Source: Pseudolysinimonas_A sp947085045 (GTDB taxonomy: Bacteria > Actinomycetota > Actinomycetes > Actinomycetales > Microbacteriaceae). Taken from it: 64,000 nt of DNA. The notes below the pieces were generated by a model. The model had not been told where the DNA came from. It ran no database searches and was given only the letters and a program-made list of their open reading frames with translations. The stretch is from contig CAMTUU010000003.1 in assembly GCA_947085045.1 (NCBI GenBank), positions 124,001 to 188,000 of the forward strand, read 5' to 3'. Below, piece after piece: positions 1-7,969 of the stretch. Position 1 is the first letter of the stretch; each line of letters begins with the position of its first letter. A program made the translations under genes and the position numbers.

Positions 1-353
1 CCCGCGAGGGTCGACAGCGCCCCGGTGAGCACGTTCTCGAGCACCGTGAGCGGGCCCACGATTTCGAACTGCTGGAAGATGAAGCCGATGTGCCCACGCA
101 GTCCGCGCAGCGCCGCTCCGCGGAGCTGCGCGACATCCTGCCCGAGGGTCACGACGCGACCGGTGGTCGGCGTCTCGAGGCCGTTGAGGTGCCGCAGGAG
201 CGTCGACTTGCCGGAGCCGGAGAGCCCGAGGAGCACGACGATCTCACCGCGACGGACGTCCAGCGACACCCCCGACAGTGCCGGGGACTTCGCGCCCGGG
301 TAGGTCTTACCGAGGTCCGCGATGCGGACTGCGGGGGTGTCGCTGTTCGTCAT
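1..353 (-). CDS. phnC: Phosphonate ABC transporter ATP-binding protein PhnC (3' end outside window)
   Basis: N-terminal ~117 residues of an ABC ATPase that would energise phosphonate/phosphate-ester import at the cytoplasmic membrane. The Walker A motif GLSGSGKST is present, and the Q-loop stretch FQQFEIVGPLTVLENVL is typical of the PhnC/methionine-polar amino acid branch. The ATG at 351-353 lies 27 nt after the phnD stop, so the two genes are cotranscribed. The signature motif, Walker B and C-terminus lie left of the window, where a PhnE permease would be expected. Family assignment rests on the motif plus the adjacent phnD; the exact substrate is inferred. Confidence 0.85.
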   Translation of the reverse strand, partial: MTNSDTPAVRIADLGKTYPGAKSPALSGVSLDVRRGEIVVLLGLSGSGKSTLLRHLNGLETPTTGRVVTLGQDVAQLRGAALRGLRGHIGFIFQQFEIVGPLTVLENVLTGALSTLA

Positions 354-380
354 GAGGGTGATTCCTTCGTCGACCGGGGA

Positions 381-1304
381 TCAGGCCTGGCAGGCCTCGA
401 CCTTGTCCGCCACCTCGGTGCAGAGGTCGCGGATGACGTTGTAGTACGCGTCGTCGACCGCGCCGAAGCCGAACCAGCTCTCGGTGAGGAAGGGGTTCAG
501 CTCGATGCCCGCGTCGGTGAGCGACGACTGGGTGCTGTCGGCGATCTCGGCGAGCAGCTGGTCCTTGACTTCCTGCGGGAGGCCGGCCTGCATGACGATC
601 GGGGCCGCGGGAACGAGGACGCGCTCGACCTCGACGAGCGCGCCCGACTCGATCAGCGGGTCGGCGTTGATGTCCTGCGCGAAGCCGACCTGGCACTCGG
701 CGCCCTCGGCGACCTTGGCCGCGTTGAGGTCGTGCGAGCCGCCCTCGGGCGCGATGATGTTCTCATCGGCGACGTCGACGCCGGCTCCGATGAGCCCGCC
801 CATCGGCACCGCGAAGCCGGAGGTCGACGTCGGGTTCACGAAGCAGATCGGCTCGTCGGCGAAGTCGGCGAGGGTCGAGCCCTGCCACGCGGGGTTGGCG
901 ATCGCGACCGAGTAGTAACCGGGCTCGCCACCCTCCTGGGTGATCTGAGCGCCGATGGGCTCGATCTCCGCGCCGGCGGCCTGCGACTGGTAGTACGTGA
1001 ACGCGGAGATCTGCGCGATGTCGATCTGGCCCGAGGCGAGACCCTGCACGACGGCGGTGTAGTCGGTGGCCGGGAAGAACTCGACCTCCTTGCCGGTGAT
1101 CTCGGCGATCCAGTCGGCGATCGGCTGAGCGTCCTGGTCGGCGCCCTCACGGTCGGGAAGCGTCGCGAAGACGAGCTTGTTGGAGTCGCCGGAGGCGAAG
1201 GTGCCCTCGTCGACGGTTTCGGCCGGAGTGGCGGAACACGCGGCGAGGCCGGCGAGCAGGACGACGCTGGCGCCGACGCTCGCGAGGCGGGTGATGAGCT
1301 TCAT
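381..1304 (-). CDS. phnD: Phosphonate/phosphite/phosphate ABC transporter substrate-binding lipoprotein PhnD
   Basis: A 307-residue extracytoplasmic binding lipoprotein of the PhnD family, which delivers phosphonates or phosphite to a PhnCE importer. It starts with a signal peptide ending in lipobox LAAC, with the lipidated cysteine at residue 23. The mature part shows family motifs such as the FATLPDREG strand, the DIAQISAFTYYQ segment and the PTSTSGFAVP ligand-loop region. Length is normal for the family. It is the first visible gene of a leftward phnDC operon, divergent from the serine hydrolase at 1460 across about 155 nt that should hold the promoter. Confidence 0.88.
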   Translation of the reverse strand: MKLITRLASVGASVVLLAGLAACSATPAETVDEGTFASGDSNKLVFATLPDREGADQDAQPIADWIAEITGKEVEFFPATDYTAVVQGLASGQIDIAQISAFTYYQSQAAGAEIEPIGAQITQEGGEPGYYSVAIANPAWQGSTLADFADEPICFVNPTSTSGFAVPMGGLIGAGVDVADENIIAPEGGSHDLNAAKVAEGAECQVGFAQDINADPLIESGALVEVERVLVPAAPIVMQAGLPQEVKDQLLAEIADSTQSSLTDAGIELNPFLTESWFGFGAVDDAYYNVIRDLCTEVADKVEACQA

Positions 1305-1459
1305 GGGAACCTTTCTTGGGCCGAGCGGCAGCGCGGCGGAAGTGAAGCGGGACGGCCCCGAAACTAAGTTCGGCGGGTGAACGGCGGGACAACGGACGCC
1401 AGACCCGAGGAGAACTCGCCCCGCGCGCGATCAGCGCGGCGCGGGTAGCGTGGTTGGCT

Positions 1460-2581
1460 GTGAACGCGACGCGACGGATCCCGGTCACGATGCTCGTGGC
1501 ATCCGCTCTCGTTCTGACCGGCTGCGCCGCCACCCCCCCTCAGTTGGGGATCGGGCCGCGCGCATATTCGGACACGACGATCGACAAGCGAACGTTGGAG
1601 AGCGATGCGGCGCTGGCGAGCCTGATCGCCGCGACCGGCCCCGGATGCTCGGCCGCCGTCGGCGTGCGCGGCGAGATCGTCTGGGCGAACGCGACGGGGA
1701 TCGCCGATCTGACGGCCGGCACCCCGATCACGACGCAGACGCGTTTTGACATCGCGTCGTCGTCGAAGCAGTTCACGGCGACCGCGATCCTCATGCTGCA
1801 GCGTGAGGGCGCACTGTCGCTCGGCGATCCGGTCTCGGCCTATGTCCCGGGCCTGCCGTCCTGGGGGCGCACCGTCACCCTGGATGCGCTGATGCACCAC
1901 ACGGCGCGTGTGCCCGACTACTGGACGGTTCTCGACGCCGACGGGATCGGGTTCAGCGACGCCGCCGACCACGCATACATCCTGAATGCGATCCGCCGGC
2001 TGCCGCGCCTGTCGTCGGGCACCGGCTACGAATACTCGAACTCCAACTACGTGCTGCTCGCCGAAGTCGTGCAGGTCGTGAGCGGGATGCCGCTGCCGCA
2101 GTTCCTCGACGCGCGCATCTTCGCGCCGCTCGGCCTCGACATGGTGCTCTCGCCGGGTCTCGTCGCCCCCGACGTTGCGCTCTCCTATGACGAGAACGCC
2201 CAGTTCCAGCCTCCGGGATGGACCGCGTACGGCGCGATCGGCATCGTCACGACCCCGTCGGAGCTCGCGCGCTGGGGCGACCAATACCGGGCGGGCGACA
2301 TCATCCAGGACGACTTCGCGGTCGGTGCGGTCGACCAGGGCGCGGGCGAGCTTTACGCCGCCGGCATGGACATCGAGGCCGACGGCGACCTCAACCACAA
2401 CGGCCGCTTCGGCGGTTACCGCACGACCTTCACCGTGTCAGCCGACCGCGAGACGACCGTCGTGGTGATGTGCAACGGGTTCGCGGCCGACCTGTTCGGC
2501 CTCGACGACGCGCTGTGGGCGATCTGGCGCACGCCCGCCGAGACCCCGACCGCGATTCCGAGCGAGGGGATGACGCCGTGA
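1460..2581 (+). CDS. Serine hydrolase of the beta-lactamase class C / penicillin-binding family, lipoprotein
   Basis: About 373 residues. The N-terminus carries a lipoprotein signal with lipobox LTGC (Cys22). The catalytic SxxK tetrad is Ser100-Ser-Ser-Lys103 and the YxN motif is Tyr192-Ser-Asn194, so this is the beta-lactamase/DD-peptidase/esterase fold (Pfam Beta-lactamase). Such exported proteins can be D-alanyl-D-alanine peptidases, esterases or of unknown substrate; nothing here distinguishes them. GTG at 1460 was preferred over an in-frame TTG six bases upstream because it gives a better signal peptide. Its stop overlaps the start of the next gene, suggesting translational coupling with the SGNH esterase and the kinase. 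Confidence 0.8.
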   Translation: MNATRRIPVTMLVASALVLTGCAATPPQLGIGPRAYSDTTIDKRTLESDAALASLIAATGPGCSAAVGVRGEIVWANATGIADLTAGTPITTQTRFDIASSSKQFTATAILMLQREGALSLGDPVSAYVPGLPSWGRTVTLDALMHHTARVPDYWTVLDADGIGFSDAADHAYILNAIRRLPRLSSGTGYEYSNSNYVLLAEVVQVVSGMPLPQFLDARIFAPLGLDMVLSPGLVAPDVALSYDENAQFQPPGWTAYGAIGIVTTPSELARWGDQYRAGDIIQDDFAVGAVDQGAGELYAAGMDIEADGDLNHNGRFGGYRTTFTVSADRETTVVVMCNGFAADLFGLDDALWAIWRTPAETPTAIPSEGMTP

Positions 2582-3240
2582 GCCGCGCGACGGCCTTCCT
2601 CCTCGGCCCGGTGATCTTCGCGCAGGCCGCGCGGCTGCGTCGTACGACGCCGCTGCTCGCCGCCCCCGACGGCGACCGCACCGGCGGCAAGGGCAAGCTC
2701 CGGCTCGTCGTCGTCGGCGATTCGACCGCCGTCGGCACGGGCGCAGACACCCTCGACGACGCCCTCCCCGGCCGCCTCGGCAAGCTGCTCGGTGCGCGCT
2801 GGCGGGCCGTCGGCCGCAACGGCGCGACCGCCGCCGACGTGCTGCGCGACCACATCGCGGATGCCGCGGGCGGGCCCGCGGACGTCGCCGTACTCGTCGT
2901 CGGCTGGAACGACGCCCTGAAGCTGCGCTCGGGCCGCGCGTTCGCACGCGACCTGGGTCTGCTGATCGACAAGCTCGTGGCGGCGAGCCCGAAGGGACGG
3001 GTCGTCGTCGTCGCCCCGCCGGAGTTCTCGGCGTTCGCGGTGCTGCCGCAGCCCCTCCGCCTCGCCCTCGGCCGCCATGCCGCCGGGCTCAGCGCGATCG
3101 CCGCCCGCGTCGCCGACGAGCGCGAAGTCGACTTCGCGCCCGGCTTCGACGGGCAGTCGGTGTCGTCCGACCGGTTCCACCCCGACCGCGCGGGCTACAA
3201 GGCGATGGCAGCCCGCATCGCGGCGGTCCTACAGGCGTGA
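2578..3240 (+). CDS. SGNH/GDSL-family esterase or lipase
   Basis: A 220-residue SGNH hydrolase. Block I is VVVGDSTAVGTG with nucleophile Ser49; block II contains GRNG; block III is GWND; block V is DRFHP with Asp198 and His201 completing the triad. Enzymes of this family hydrolyse esters of lipids, sugars or cell-wall acetyl groups. The N-terminal 25 residues are hydrophobic and basic but not a clear signal peptide. The GTG start overlaps the preceding stop (GTGA), which fixes the start more convincingly than upstream in-frame codons running antisense through the hydrolase gene. Confidence 0.82.
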   Translation: MSRATAFLLGPVIFAQAARLRRTTPLLAAPDGDRTGGKGKLRLVVVGDSTAVGTGADTLDDALPGRLGKLLGARWRAVGRNGATAADVLRDHIADAAGGPADVAVLVVGWNDALKLRSGRAFARDLGLLIDKLVAASPKGRVVVVAPPEFSAFAVLPQPLRLALGRHAAGLSAIAARVADEREVDFAPGFDGQSVSSDRFHPDRAGYKAMAARIAAVLQA

Positions 3241-3800
3241 CCCGGTTCCTGCTCGGGGTCGTCGGCGCGCCCGGGGCCGGCAAGAGCACCTGGGCCGCCG
3301 AGCAGGCGCGTCGCGACCCGGAGGCCGCGGTGCTGCCGATGGACGGCTTTCACCTCCCGCAATCGGAGCTCGTGCGCCTCGGCCGTCGCGACCGGATGGG
3401 GGCTCCCGACACGTTCGACGTCGACGGATTCGTCGCGACGCTCGAGGCGCTCCGCGCCGGCGGAGAAGTCCGTGCCCCCGGATTCGACCGTACGACCGAG
3501 AAGCCCATCCCTGACGCGATCGTGATCGGGACCGACATCCGGGTCGTCATCGTCGAGGGCAACTACCTGCTGCACGTCCGCGACGGCTGGGAGCGCGTGC
3601 GCCCGCTGCTCGACCGCGTCGTGTTCCTCGCCCCCGACGAGACCGTGCGGCGCGAGCGGCTCATCGCGCGGCACGTCGCCTTCGGGAAAACGCCGCAGGA
3701 GGCGGAGGCGTGGGTCGCCCGCTCCGACGACCCGAACGCGACGCTCGTCGCCGGTACCGCGTCACGCGCGGACGAGGTCATCGCTGACGCCTCCGCGTAA
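3237..3800 (+). CDS. P-loop nucleoside/nucleotide kinase family protein (uridine/pantothenate kinase-like)
   Basis: A 187-residue cytoplasmic P-loop kinase. Walker A is GAPGAGKST (residues 10-18), followed by the MDGFHL motif that marks the uridine kinase/phosphoribulokinase/pantothenate kinase superfamily, and later VVIVEGNYLL, the Walker B-like strand. It probably phosphorylates a small hydroxyl-bearing substrate with ATP; related proteins are labelled fructose kinase FrcK or YggC-like, but the substrate cannot be read here. The GTG start overlaps the esterase stop, making a tight three-gene run 1460-3800. It ends 38 nt before purS. Confidence 0.78.
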   Translation: MTRFLLGVVGAPGAGKSTWAAEQARRDPEAAVLPMDGFHLPQSELVRLGRRDRMGAPDTFDVDGFVATLEALRAGGEVRAPGFDRTTEKPIPDAIVIGTDIRVVIVEGNYLLHVRDGWERVRPLLDRVVFLAPDETVRRERLIARHVAFGKTPQEAEAWVARSDDPNATLVAGTASRADEVIADASA

Positions 3801-3838
3801 GCTGACGGCATCCCACCCCCTCTCTTCTAGGAGTGCCG

Positions 3839-4099
3839 TTGCCCACGATCGTCGTCGAGGTCATGCCCAAGGCGGAACTGCTCGACCCGGCCGGCAAGGC
3901 CGTCGCCGGGGCGCTGCGCCGCGAGGGCGGGCACCCGTTCAGCGACGTGCGCATCGGCAAGCGCTTCGAGCTCACGGTCGACGGCGCGGTGACGGATGCC
4001 GTGCTCGCGCAGGCGCAGAAGCTCGCCGACGAGATGCTCAGCAACTCGGTCATCGAAGACGTCGTGAAGGTCACCGTCCTCGAAGGCGCCGTCGCGTGA
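3839..4099 (+). CDS. purS: Phosphoribosylformylglycinamidine synthase subunit PurS
   Basis: An 86-residue small structural subunit of the FGAM synthase complex (PurS, PurQ, PurL), step four of de novo purine synthesis. The body shows the PurS pattern VVEVMPKAELLDPAG, VRIGKRFEL and the C-terminal EMLSNSVIEDVVKVTV. TTG at 3839 was chosen because AGGAG at 3829-3833 is correctly spaced and the protein then begins MPTIVVEVMPK like relatives; GTG at 3833 would sit inside the ribosome-binding site. It overlaps purQ by 4 nt (GTGA), as expected for a 1:1 complex. Confidence 0.93.
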   Translation: MPTIVVEVMPKAELLDPAGKAVAGALRREGGHPFSDVRIGKRFELTVDGAVTDAVLAQAQKLADEMLSNSVIEDVVKVTVLEGAVA

Positions 4100-4794
4100 G
4101 GATCGGCGTCGTCACCTTCCCCGGCTCGCTGGACGACCGGGACGCCCAGCGCGCGGCTCGCATCGCCGGTGCCGAGCCGGTCGCCCTCTGGCACGGCGAC
4201 CACGATCTGCAGGGCGTCGACGCGATCGTGCTCCCGGGCGGCTTCTCGTACGGCGACTACCTGCGCTGCGGGGCCATCGCCGCGCGCAGCCCGATCATGC
4301 GCGAGGTCGTCGAGGCGGCGAACTCCGGGATGCCCGTGCTCGGCATCTGCAACGGCTTCCAGGTGCTCGTCGAAGCTCACCTGCTGCCGGGCGGACTCAT
4401 CCGCAACGACCACGGCGACTTCGTCTGCCGCGACCAGGGTCTGCGCGTCGAGAACGCCGACACCGCGTGGACCAACGGGTTCGAGCAGGGTCAGCAGATC
4501 ACCGTCCCGCTCAAGAACGGCGAGGGCGGGTTCATCGCCGACGCCGAGACGCTCGCGCGACTCGAGGGCGAAGGCCTCGTCGCCTTCCGCTACACGGGGC
4601 TCAACCCGAACGGATCGCTCAACGACATCGCGGGGCTCACCAATGAGCGGGGCAACGTCGCCGGCCTCATGCCGCACCCCGAGCACGCCGTGGAGCCGGG
4701 CTTCGGACCCGACACCGACGTCGCGATGCGCTCGGGCATCGACGGGCTGACCTTCTTCACGAGCGTGCTGCGGCACGCGCTCTCCCGCGCGTGA
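4096..4794 (+). CDS. purQ: Phosphoribosylformylglycinamidine synthase subunit PurQ (glutaminase)
   Basis: A 232-residue class I glutamine amidotransferase that supplies ammonia to PurL. The nucleophile elbow is GICNGFQ with Cys85, the oxyanion region is PGGFSYGDYLRCG, and the His194/Glu196 pair sits in MPHPEHAVEP. Length and motifs match the short actinobacterial PurQ. It is coupled to purS by a GTGA overlap and to the downstream membrane protein by another. PurL itself is encoded about 6 kb away at 10,970, with unrelated genes in between. Confidence 0.95.
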   Translation: MRIGVVTFPGSLDDRDAQRAARIAGAEPVALWHGDHDLQGVDAIVLPGGFSYGDYLRCGAIAARSPIMREVVEAANSGMPVLGICNGFQVLVEAHLLPGGLIRNDHGDFVCRDQGLRVENADTAWTNGFEQGQQITVPLKNGEGGFIADAETLARLEGEGLVAFRYTGLNPNGSLNDIAGLTNERGNVAGLMPHPEHAVEPGFGPDTDVAMRSGIDGLTFFTSVLRHALSRA

Positions 4795-5240
4795 CCCCGA
4801 AGCTGCTCTTCCGGGTCGTCGCCATCGCCGAGGCGATCACCTGGACGCTCCTCATCGCCGGCCTCGTGCTGCGCGCCACCACCGGCTGGGCCCTCGGGGT
4901 GACGATCGGCGGCGGCATCCACGGATTCGTCTTCCTGGCGTACGCCGGCATCGCACTGCTCGTCGGCATCGACCGGCGCTGGCAGCCGGGGCTCGTGGTG
5001 CTCGCCGTCGCGAGCGCGGTCGTGCCCTACGCGACGATCCCCGTCGACGTCGCCCTCGACCGACGCGGGAAGCTCGACGGCGCCTGGCGGAGGGACCCCG
5101 ACGGCGCCGACCGCACCCCGCTGGATGCCCTCGTGCGCTGGTTCGTGCGCCGGCCCCTGGTGCTCGTCCTCGTGTTCGCCGTGCTGCTCGTCGCGATCTT
5201 CACGACGCTTCTCCTGCTCGGCCCTCCCGGCGGACGCTAG
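4791..5240 (+). CDS. DUF3817-type integral membrane protein
   Basis: A 149-residue membrane protein with about four hydrophobic segments (roughly residues 10-28, 33-58, 66-85 and 122-145). The opening KLLFRVVAIAEAITWTLLI and the central GGIHGFVFLAYAG are characteristic of DUF3817/YdzA-like proteins, common next to purine genes in actinobacteria; function unknown. The extended C-terminus holds a basic-acidic linker and a final membrane helix that many relatives lack. The GTG start overlaps the purQ stop, so it is cotranscribed with purSQ. Confidence 0.72.
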   Translation: MTPKLLFRVVAIAEAITWTLLIAGLVLRATTGWALGVTIGGGIHGFVFLAYAGIALLVGIDRRWQPGLVVLAVASAVVPYATIPVDVALDRRGKLDGAWRRDPDGADRTPLDALVRWFVRRPLVLVLVFAVLLVAIFTTLLLLGPPGGR

Positions 5241-5254
5241 GGAAAGGGCGCCGC

Positions 5255-5854
5255 ATGGGTCGACTGGTCGTCAGCATGTTCTCCACGCTCGACGGGGTGA
5301 TGCAGGGGCCGGGCGCCCCGGGCGAGGATCTCGAGGGCGGGTTCGCGCACAGCGGCTGGCAGGCACCGTTCGCTGGCCCCGAGTCCGGCGCGGTCATCGT
5401 CGAGTCGATCTTGTCGATGGATGCCCTCCTCCTCGGCCGCACGACATACGACACCTGGGTGCGTCACTGGCCGCAGGCGCGCGACGTCATCGGCGACCAC
5501 TTCAACGCGATCCCGAAGTTCGTCGCCTCCCGCACGATGACCGAGGCGGCGTGGGCGGGCACGACGATCGTGCGCGACGTCCCCACCGAAGTCGCCGCGC
5601 TGAAGCAGACCTACGGCGAGACCCGGGTGTGGGGCAGCGGCGAGCTGCTGACGGCCTTGCTCGCCCACGACCTCGTCGACCAGCTCGACCTCTGGACCTA
5701 TCCGGTGGTGCTCGGCTCCGGCAAGCGGGTGTTCCGCGACGGGACGCTTCCGGCGGCCTTCGAGGTGGTCGGTGAGCCGCGCGCATTCACGGGCGGCGCG
5801 ATCCTCGCCAGCTACCGACGCTCGGGCACGCCGACCGTCGGCACGATGGGCTAG
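5255..5854 (+). CDS. Dihydrofolate reductase / RibD C-terminal family protein
   Basis: A 199-residue protein of the RibD_C/DHFR-like fold. It begins with the family signature LVVSMFSTLDGVMQGPG, has the LLLGRTTYD strand-helix and the nucleotide-binding VWGSGELLTALL segment, and ends with the usual SGKRVFRDG region. Such stand-alone proteins are NADPH-dependent reductases of unknown substrate in most actinobacteria. A start at 5255 follows a GGAAAGGG ribosome-binding sequence. Its stop overlaps the stop of the convergent DUF1801 pseudogene (shared CTAG at 5851-5854). Confidence 0.8.
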   Translation: MGRLVVSMFSTLDGVMQGPGAPGEDLEGGFAHSGWQAPFAGPESGAVIVESILSMDALLLGRTTYDTWVRHWPQARDVIGDHFNAIPKFVASRTMTEAAWAGTTIVRDVPTEVAALKQTYGETRVWGSGELLTALLAHDLVDQLDLWTYPVVLGSGKRVFRDGTLPAAFEVVGEPRAFTGGAILASYRRSGTPTVGTMG

Positions 5855-6277
5855 CCCCCGGCGGGCTCGTCGCCCCGCTTCGCCCACGCCTTCCGCACGA
5901 GGGTCTCGAGCACGCCCGAGTCCACGGCATCCAGTCGCTTCAGGTAGAGGCAGCTCGCGCCGGTGGTGTGCGGGCCGAGCTGGGCGAGGAGCGGCGCGTC
6001 GATGTCGGTGACGCCGTAGATCGTCAGGGCCGCCTTGCGCGGCGAGAACCCGACGACGAAACATCTCGCCGCTCGTCGTCTTGCCCTGGTAGCGCTGCGA
6101 GCCGAACCCGACCATCGTCGGACCCCACAGCACGCCCGGCTCCCCGGTCACCCGTTGCATGAGGTCCCGCACCGCGTGACCTTCGGCACGGCGCCGCTCA
6201 TCGGGCACCGCGTCGAGGAACGCGGTGACGTCCGCCTCCGTGGGCTGCGTCTTAGTGCTCGACGATGCGGTCGCCAT
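5851..6277 (-). pseudogene. DUF1801 domain protein, interrupted by a single-base frameshift
   Basis: The first frame from ATG 6275-6277 encodes MATASSSTKTQPTEADV through GPTMVGFGSQRYQGKTTSGEM. It then derails at a T run (AAA on the plus strand, 6059-6061). Removing one base restores VVGFSPRKAALTIYG, LAQLGPHTTGASCLYLKRL and an ending VLETLVRKAWAKRG, the standard DUF1801 C-terminus with its own stop at 5851. The corrected gene would be 142 codons, a normal size. DUF1801 proteins are small cytoplasmic proteins of unknown function. The lesion is either a real mutation or a homopolymer sequencing error; the intact flanking frames favour a recent event or an error. Confidence 0.8.
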
Positions 6278-6411
6278 GGCGGTCACACTAGCCGGAGCGG
6301 CGGTCAGGAACGGCCGACGTTGGGACGTTCCTACTGCCGTGTCCGCGGTCGACGGAGCGCAGGGGCGACCAATTCGATCGGCCCCTGCACTCCTCGTCGG
6401 CTCAGCAGCGC

Positions 6412-7092
6412 CTACGTGAAGCCCCCGTTGCACACGGTCGTCGTCACGCAGCGGGCACGGAACTTCTCGACGGCAGCGACTTCGCCCCACGGTGCCGTGC
6501 CCCCGCCGACCTGATCGGCGCTGCCGGTGCCGAGGTTGTACCAGGCTTGCCAGGTACCGAAGACCGAACCGTTGTACCCGCGGTAGTACCCGAGGCCTTG
6601 TCCGGCATTCAGCTGGGTGGAATTGATTTGCGCATTAAAGACGTAAGAGGCGACCGCGGTCGGATCAGCGCCGATGAGGGACTGACCCGTATACGCACTC
6701 GACATTCCGGTGCTCGTCGCCGCGTACGCGTAGGGGAAATTGCTTAGCAACGTGCCCCCTCCGCCGCCGCCCTGAAGCGAATTGCGCGAACGCTTCTCTG
6801 CGACGAGCTGATCCAGCTTCGCGACGGTCAAACCCCCGGGCAAGCTCCCATCGGGCAGCGCGACGACCACGAGCGTTCCTTCGCTGATCGGGCCTGTCGG
6901 AAAGAAGACGGATTCGTCCTCGCCACGGACGCTGTCTTCAGAGCTGACGATGATGTATCCGCGCTCGTCGGCTGCGGTAGCCATCGCCTCGTATCGATCG
7001 ACGGGTGGAGCTTCAGCACCCAGCGGTGTCGCGGCGGCTCCCACCAGAGCCGTCGATACGGCCACGGCCACCATCACTTTGAAAATACCCAC
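6412..7092 (-). CDS. Predicted secreted protein of unknown function
   Basis: A 226-residue protein I do not recognise. Residues 1-26 form a Sec signal peptide (basic start, VMVAVAVSTALVGAAA core, cleavage near LGA-EAP). A Gly-rich stretch LQGGGGGGTLL lies near residue 108, followed by a Ser/Thr/Tyr/Asn-rich region. Two cysteines in RCVTTTVC lie close to the C-terminus and could form a disulfide. Base composition and codon use are visibly less GC-rich than the neighbours, and the upstream 216 nt are AT-rich, which suggests transfer. No catalytic motif was found; a surface-exposed or toxin-like protein is possible but unsupported. Confidence 0.7.
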   Translation of the reverse strand: MGIFKVMVAVAVSTALVGAAATPLGAEAPPVDRYEAMATAADERGYIIVSSEDSVRGEDESVFFPTGPISEGTLVVVALPDGSLPGGLTVAKLDQLVAEKRSRNSLQGGGGGGTLLSNFPYAYAATSTGMSSAYTGQSLIGADPTAVASYVFNAQINSTQLNAGQGLGYYRGYNGSVFGTWQAWYNLGTGSADQVGGGTAPWGEVAAVEKFRARCVTTTVCNGGFT

Positions 7093-7200
7093 TTCGACTC
7101 CCTAATCCAGTAAATGCGGGCGCTGTAAACTGTCCTCGATGACAATCGAATTGCACGCCAATTCGCTTTCACGAGATCGTTATGACGACCCGCAGAATTG

Positions 7201-7229
7201 GTGATGGTCGCTCTCGAAGCAACCATCAC
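7201..7229. repeat. Inverted repeat (12-nt arms, one mismatch) in the 7093-7308 intergenic region
   Basis: GTGATGGTCGCT at 7201-7212 is mirrored by AGCAACCATCAC at 7218-7229 around a 5-nt loop, with one mismatch. It lies between the divergent secreted-protein gene (start 7092) and the membrane-protein gene (start 7318), in one of the most AT-rich stretches of the window. It could be an operator or the 5' leader structure of either gene. Confidence 0.6.
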
Positions 7230-7244
7230 TCCCTGATCGGTTTT

Positions 7245-7260
7245 AGGTCGTTCGCGACCT
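7245..7260. repeat. UUCG-type hairpin AGGTCG-TTCG-CGACCT
   Basis: A perfect 6-bp stem closed by a TTCG tetraloop, a very stable RNA hairpin if transcribed. It lies 15 nt after the larger inverted repeat. No T run follows on the plus strand, but TTTTA precedes it, which would read as a poor U-tract for neither strand. Role unclear; possibly part of a 5' leader. Confidence 0.5.
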
Positions 7261-7317
7261 TCCCCAACTCAACTCTAACAAAGCGCCATCGCGTCTGCAA
7301 GATCTAAGATGTGGTCC

Positions 7318-7947
7318 ATGAGAGATCAGCAAGAGCGTCTCGACCCGGGCGCTGAGCGACGGGGGGAGGCCTTCGACTCTCGCGCAGTCGGGGGGGTCCT
7401 GCTCGTACTCGCGGCCAGCGTCAGTCCTGCCTTCGCGGTATTCGCGCCGGTACCGGGAACGACCTACGCAGGAGTCATCCTGTTCAGCGCCGCGCTCGTT
7501 GTGCTGTCATCCGGGCGCCCGGGAGTCGTCGGCGATGGCGGGATCGGTCGGGTTTCGCTCCTCGTGCTCGCCGTGTGGATTCTCGGGTCGAGGATCGCGT
7601 GGGACCTGCTCGGGGCCAGCGACGGAGTAGGGACGGGCGGCCCGACTTCGCTGATCGTGTGGAATCTCCTCGACGACCTCGTCAAGTTCTCTCTCGCAGC
7701 CATCGTCGCCGTCGCGATCGCGCGTGCGGGCACGCTCCGGCCCCCATGGAACTATTCGGCGATCTGGGCTCTCGGTGCCGTAGGCGTCTCGTGGATCGCC
7801 GCTCAGGTGGCCGTCGCTATCCGCCCGGTCGATCTCGAACTGGGTGCCGCCCTGCTGGGCGTGCACGGCCTCGTGCTGTTCGCCGCCACCATGCTCCTCG
7901 GCTTCGTCGCCATCTTCTCGGCATCAGGAACGCTCGGGCGTCGTTAG
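7318..7947 (+). CDS. Integral membrane protein of unknown function
   Basis: About 209 residues from ATG 7318 (an in-frame ATG at 7309 gives three more). Five or six hydrophobic helices are visible, including VGGVLLVLAASVSPAFAVF, YAGVILFSAALVVL, VSLLVLAVWILG, LAAIVAVAIARAG, AIWALGAVGVSWIAAQVAV and LFAATMLLGFVAIFSA. The N-terminal 20 residues are charged and cytoplasmic. I recognise no family motif. It is alone on the plus strand, divergent from the secreted protein and convergent with the ABC permease at 7970. Confidence 0.65.
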   Translation: MRDQQERLDPGAERRGEAFDSRAVGGVLLVLAASVSPAFAVFAPVPGTTYAGVILFSAALVVLSSGRPGVVGDGGIGRVSLLVLAVWILGSRIAWDLLGASDGVGTGGPTSLIVWNLLDDLVKFSLAAIVAVAIARAGTLRPPWNYSAIWALGAVGVSWIAAQVAVAIRPVDLELGAALLGVHGLVLFAATMLLGFVAIFSASGTLGRR

Positions 7948-7969
7948 CCGACGGCGTCGAAACCAGCGC

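Noticed and set aside
90..1367. A 425-residue open frame antisense to phnD and phnC
   Set aside because: It is a high-GC shadow frame; its Arg/Asp/Glu-rich translation has no family resemblance, and the opposite strand holds clear transporter genes.
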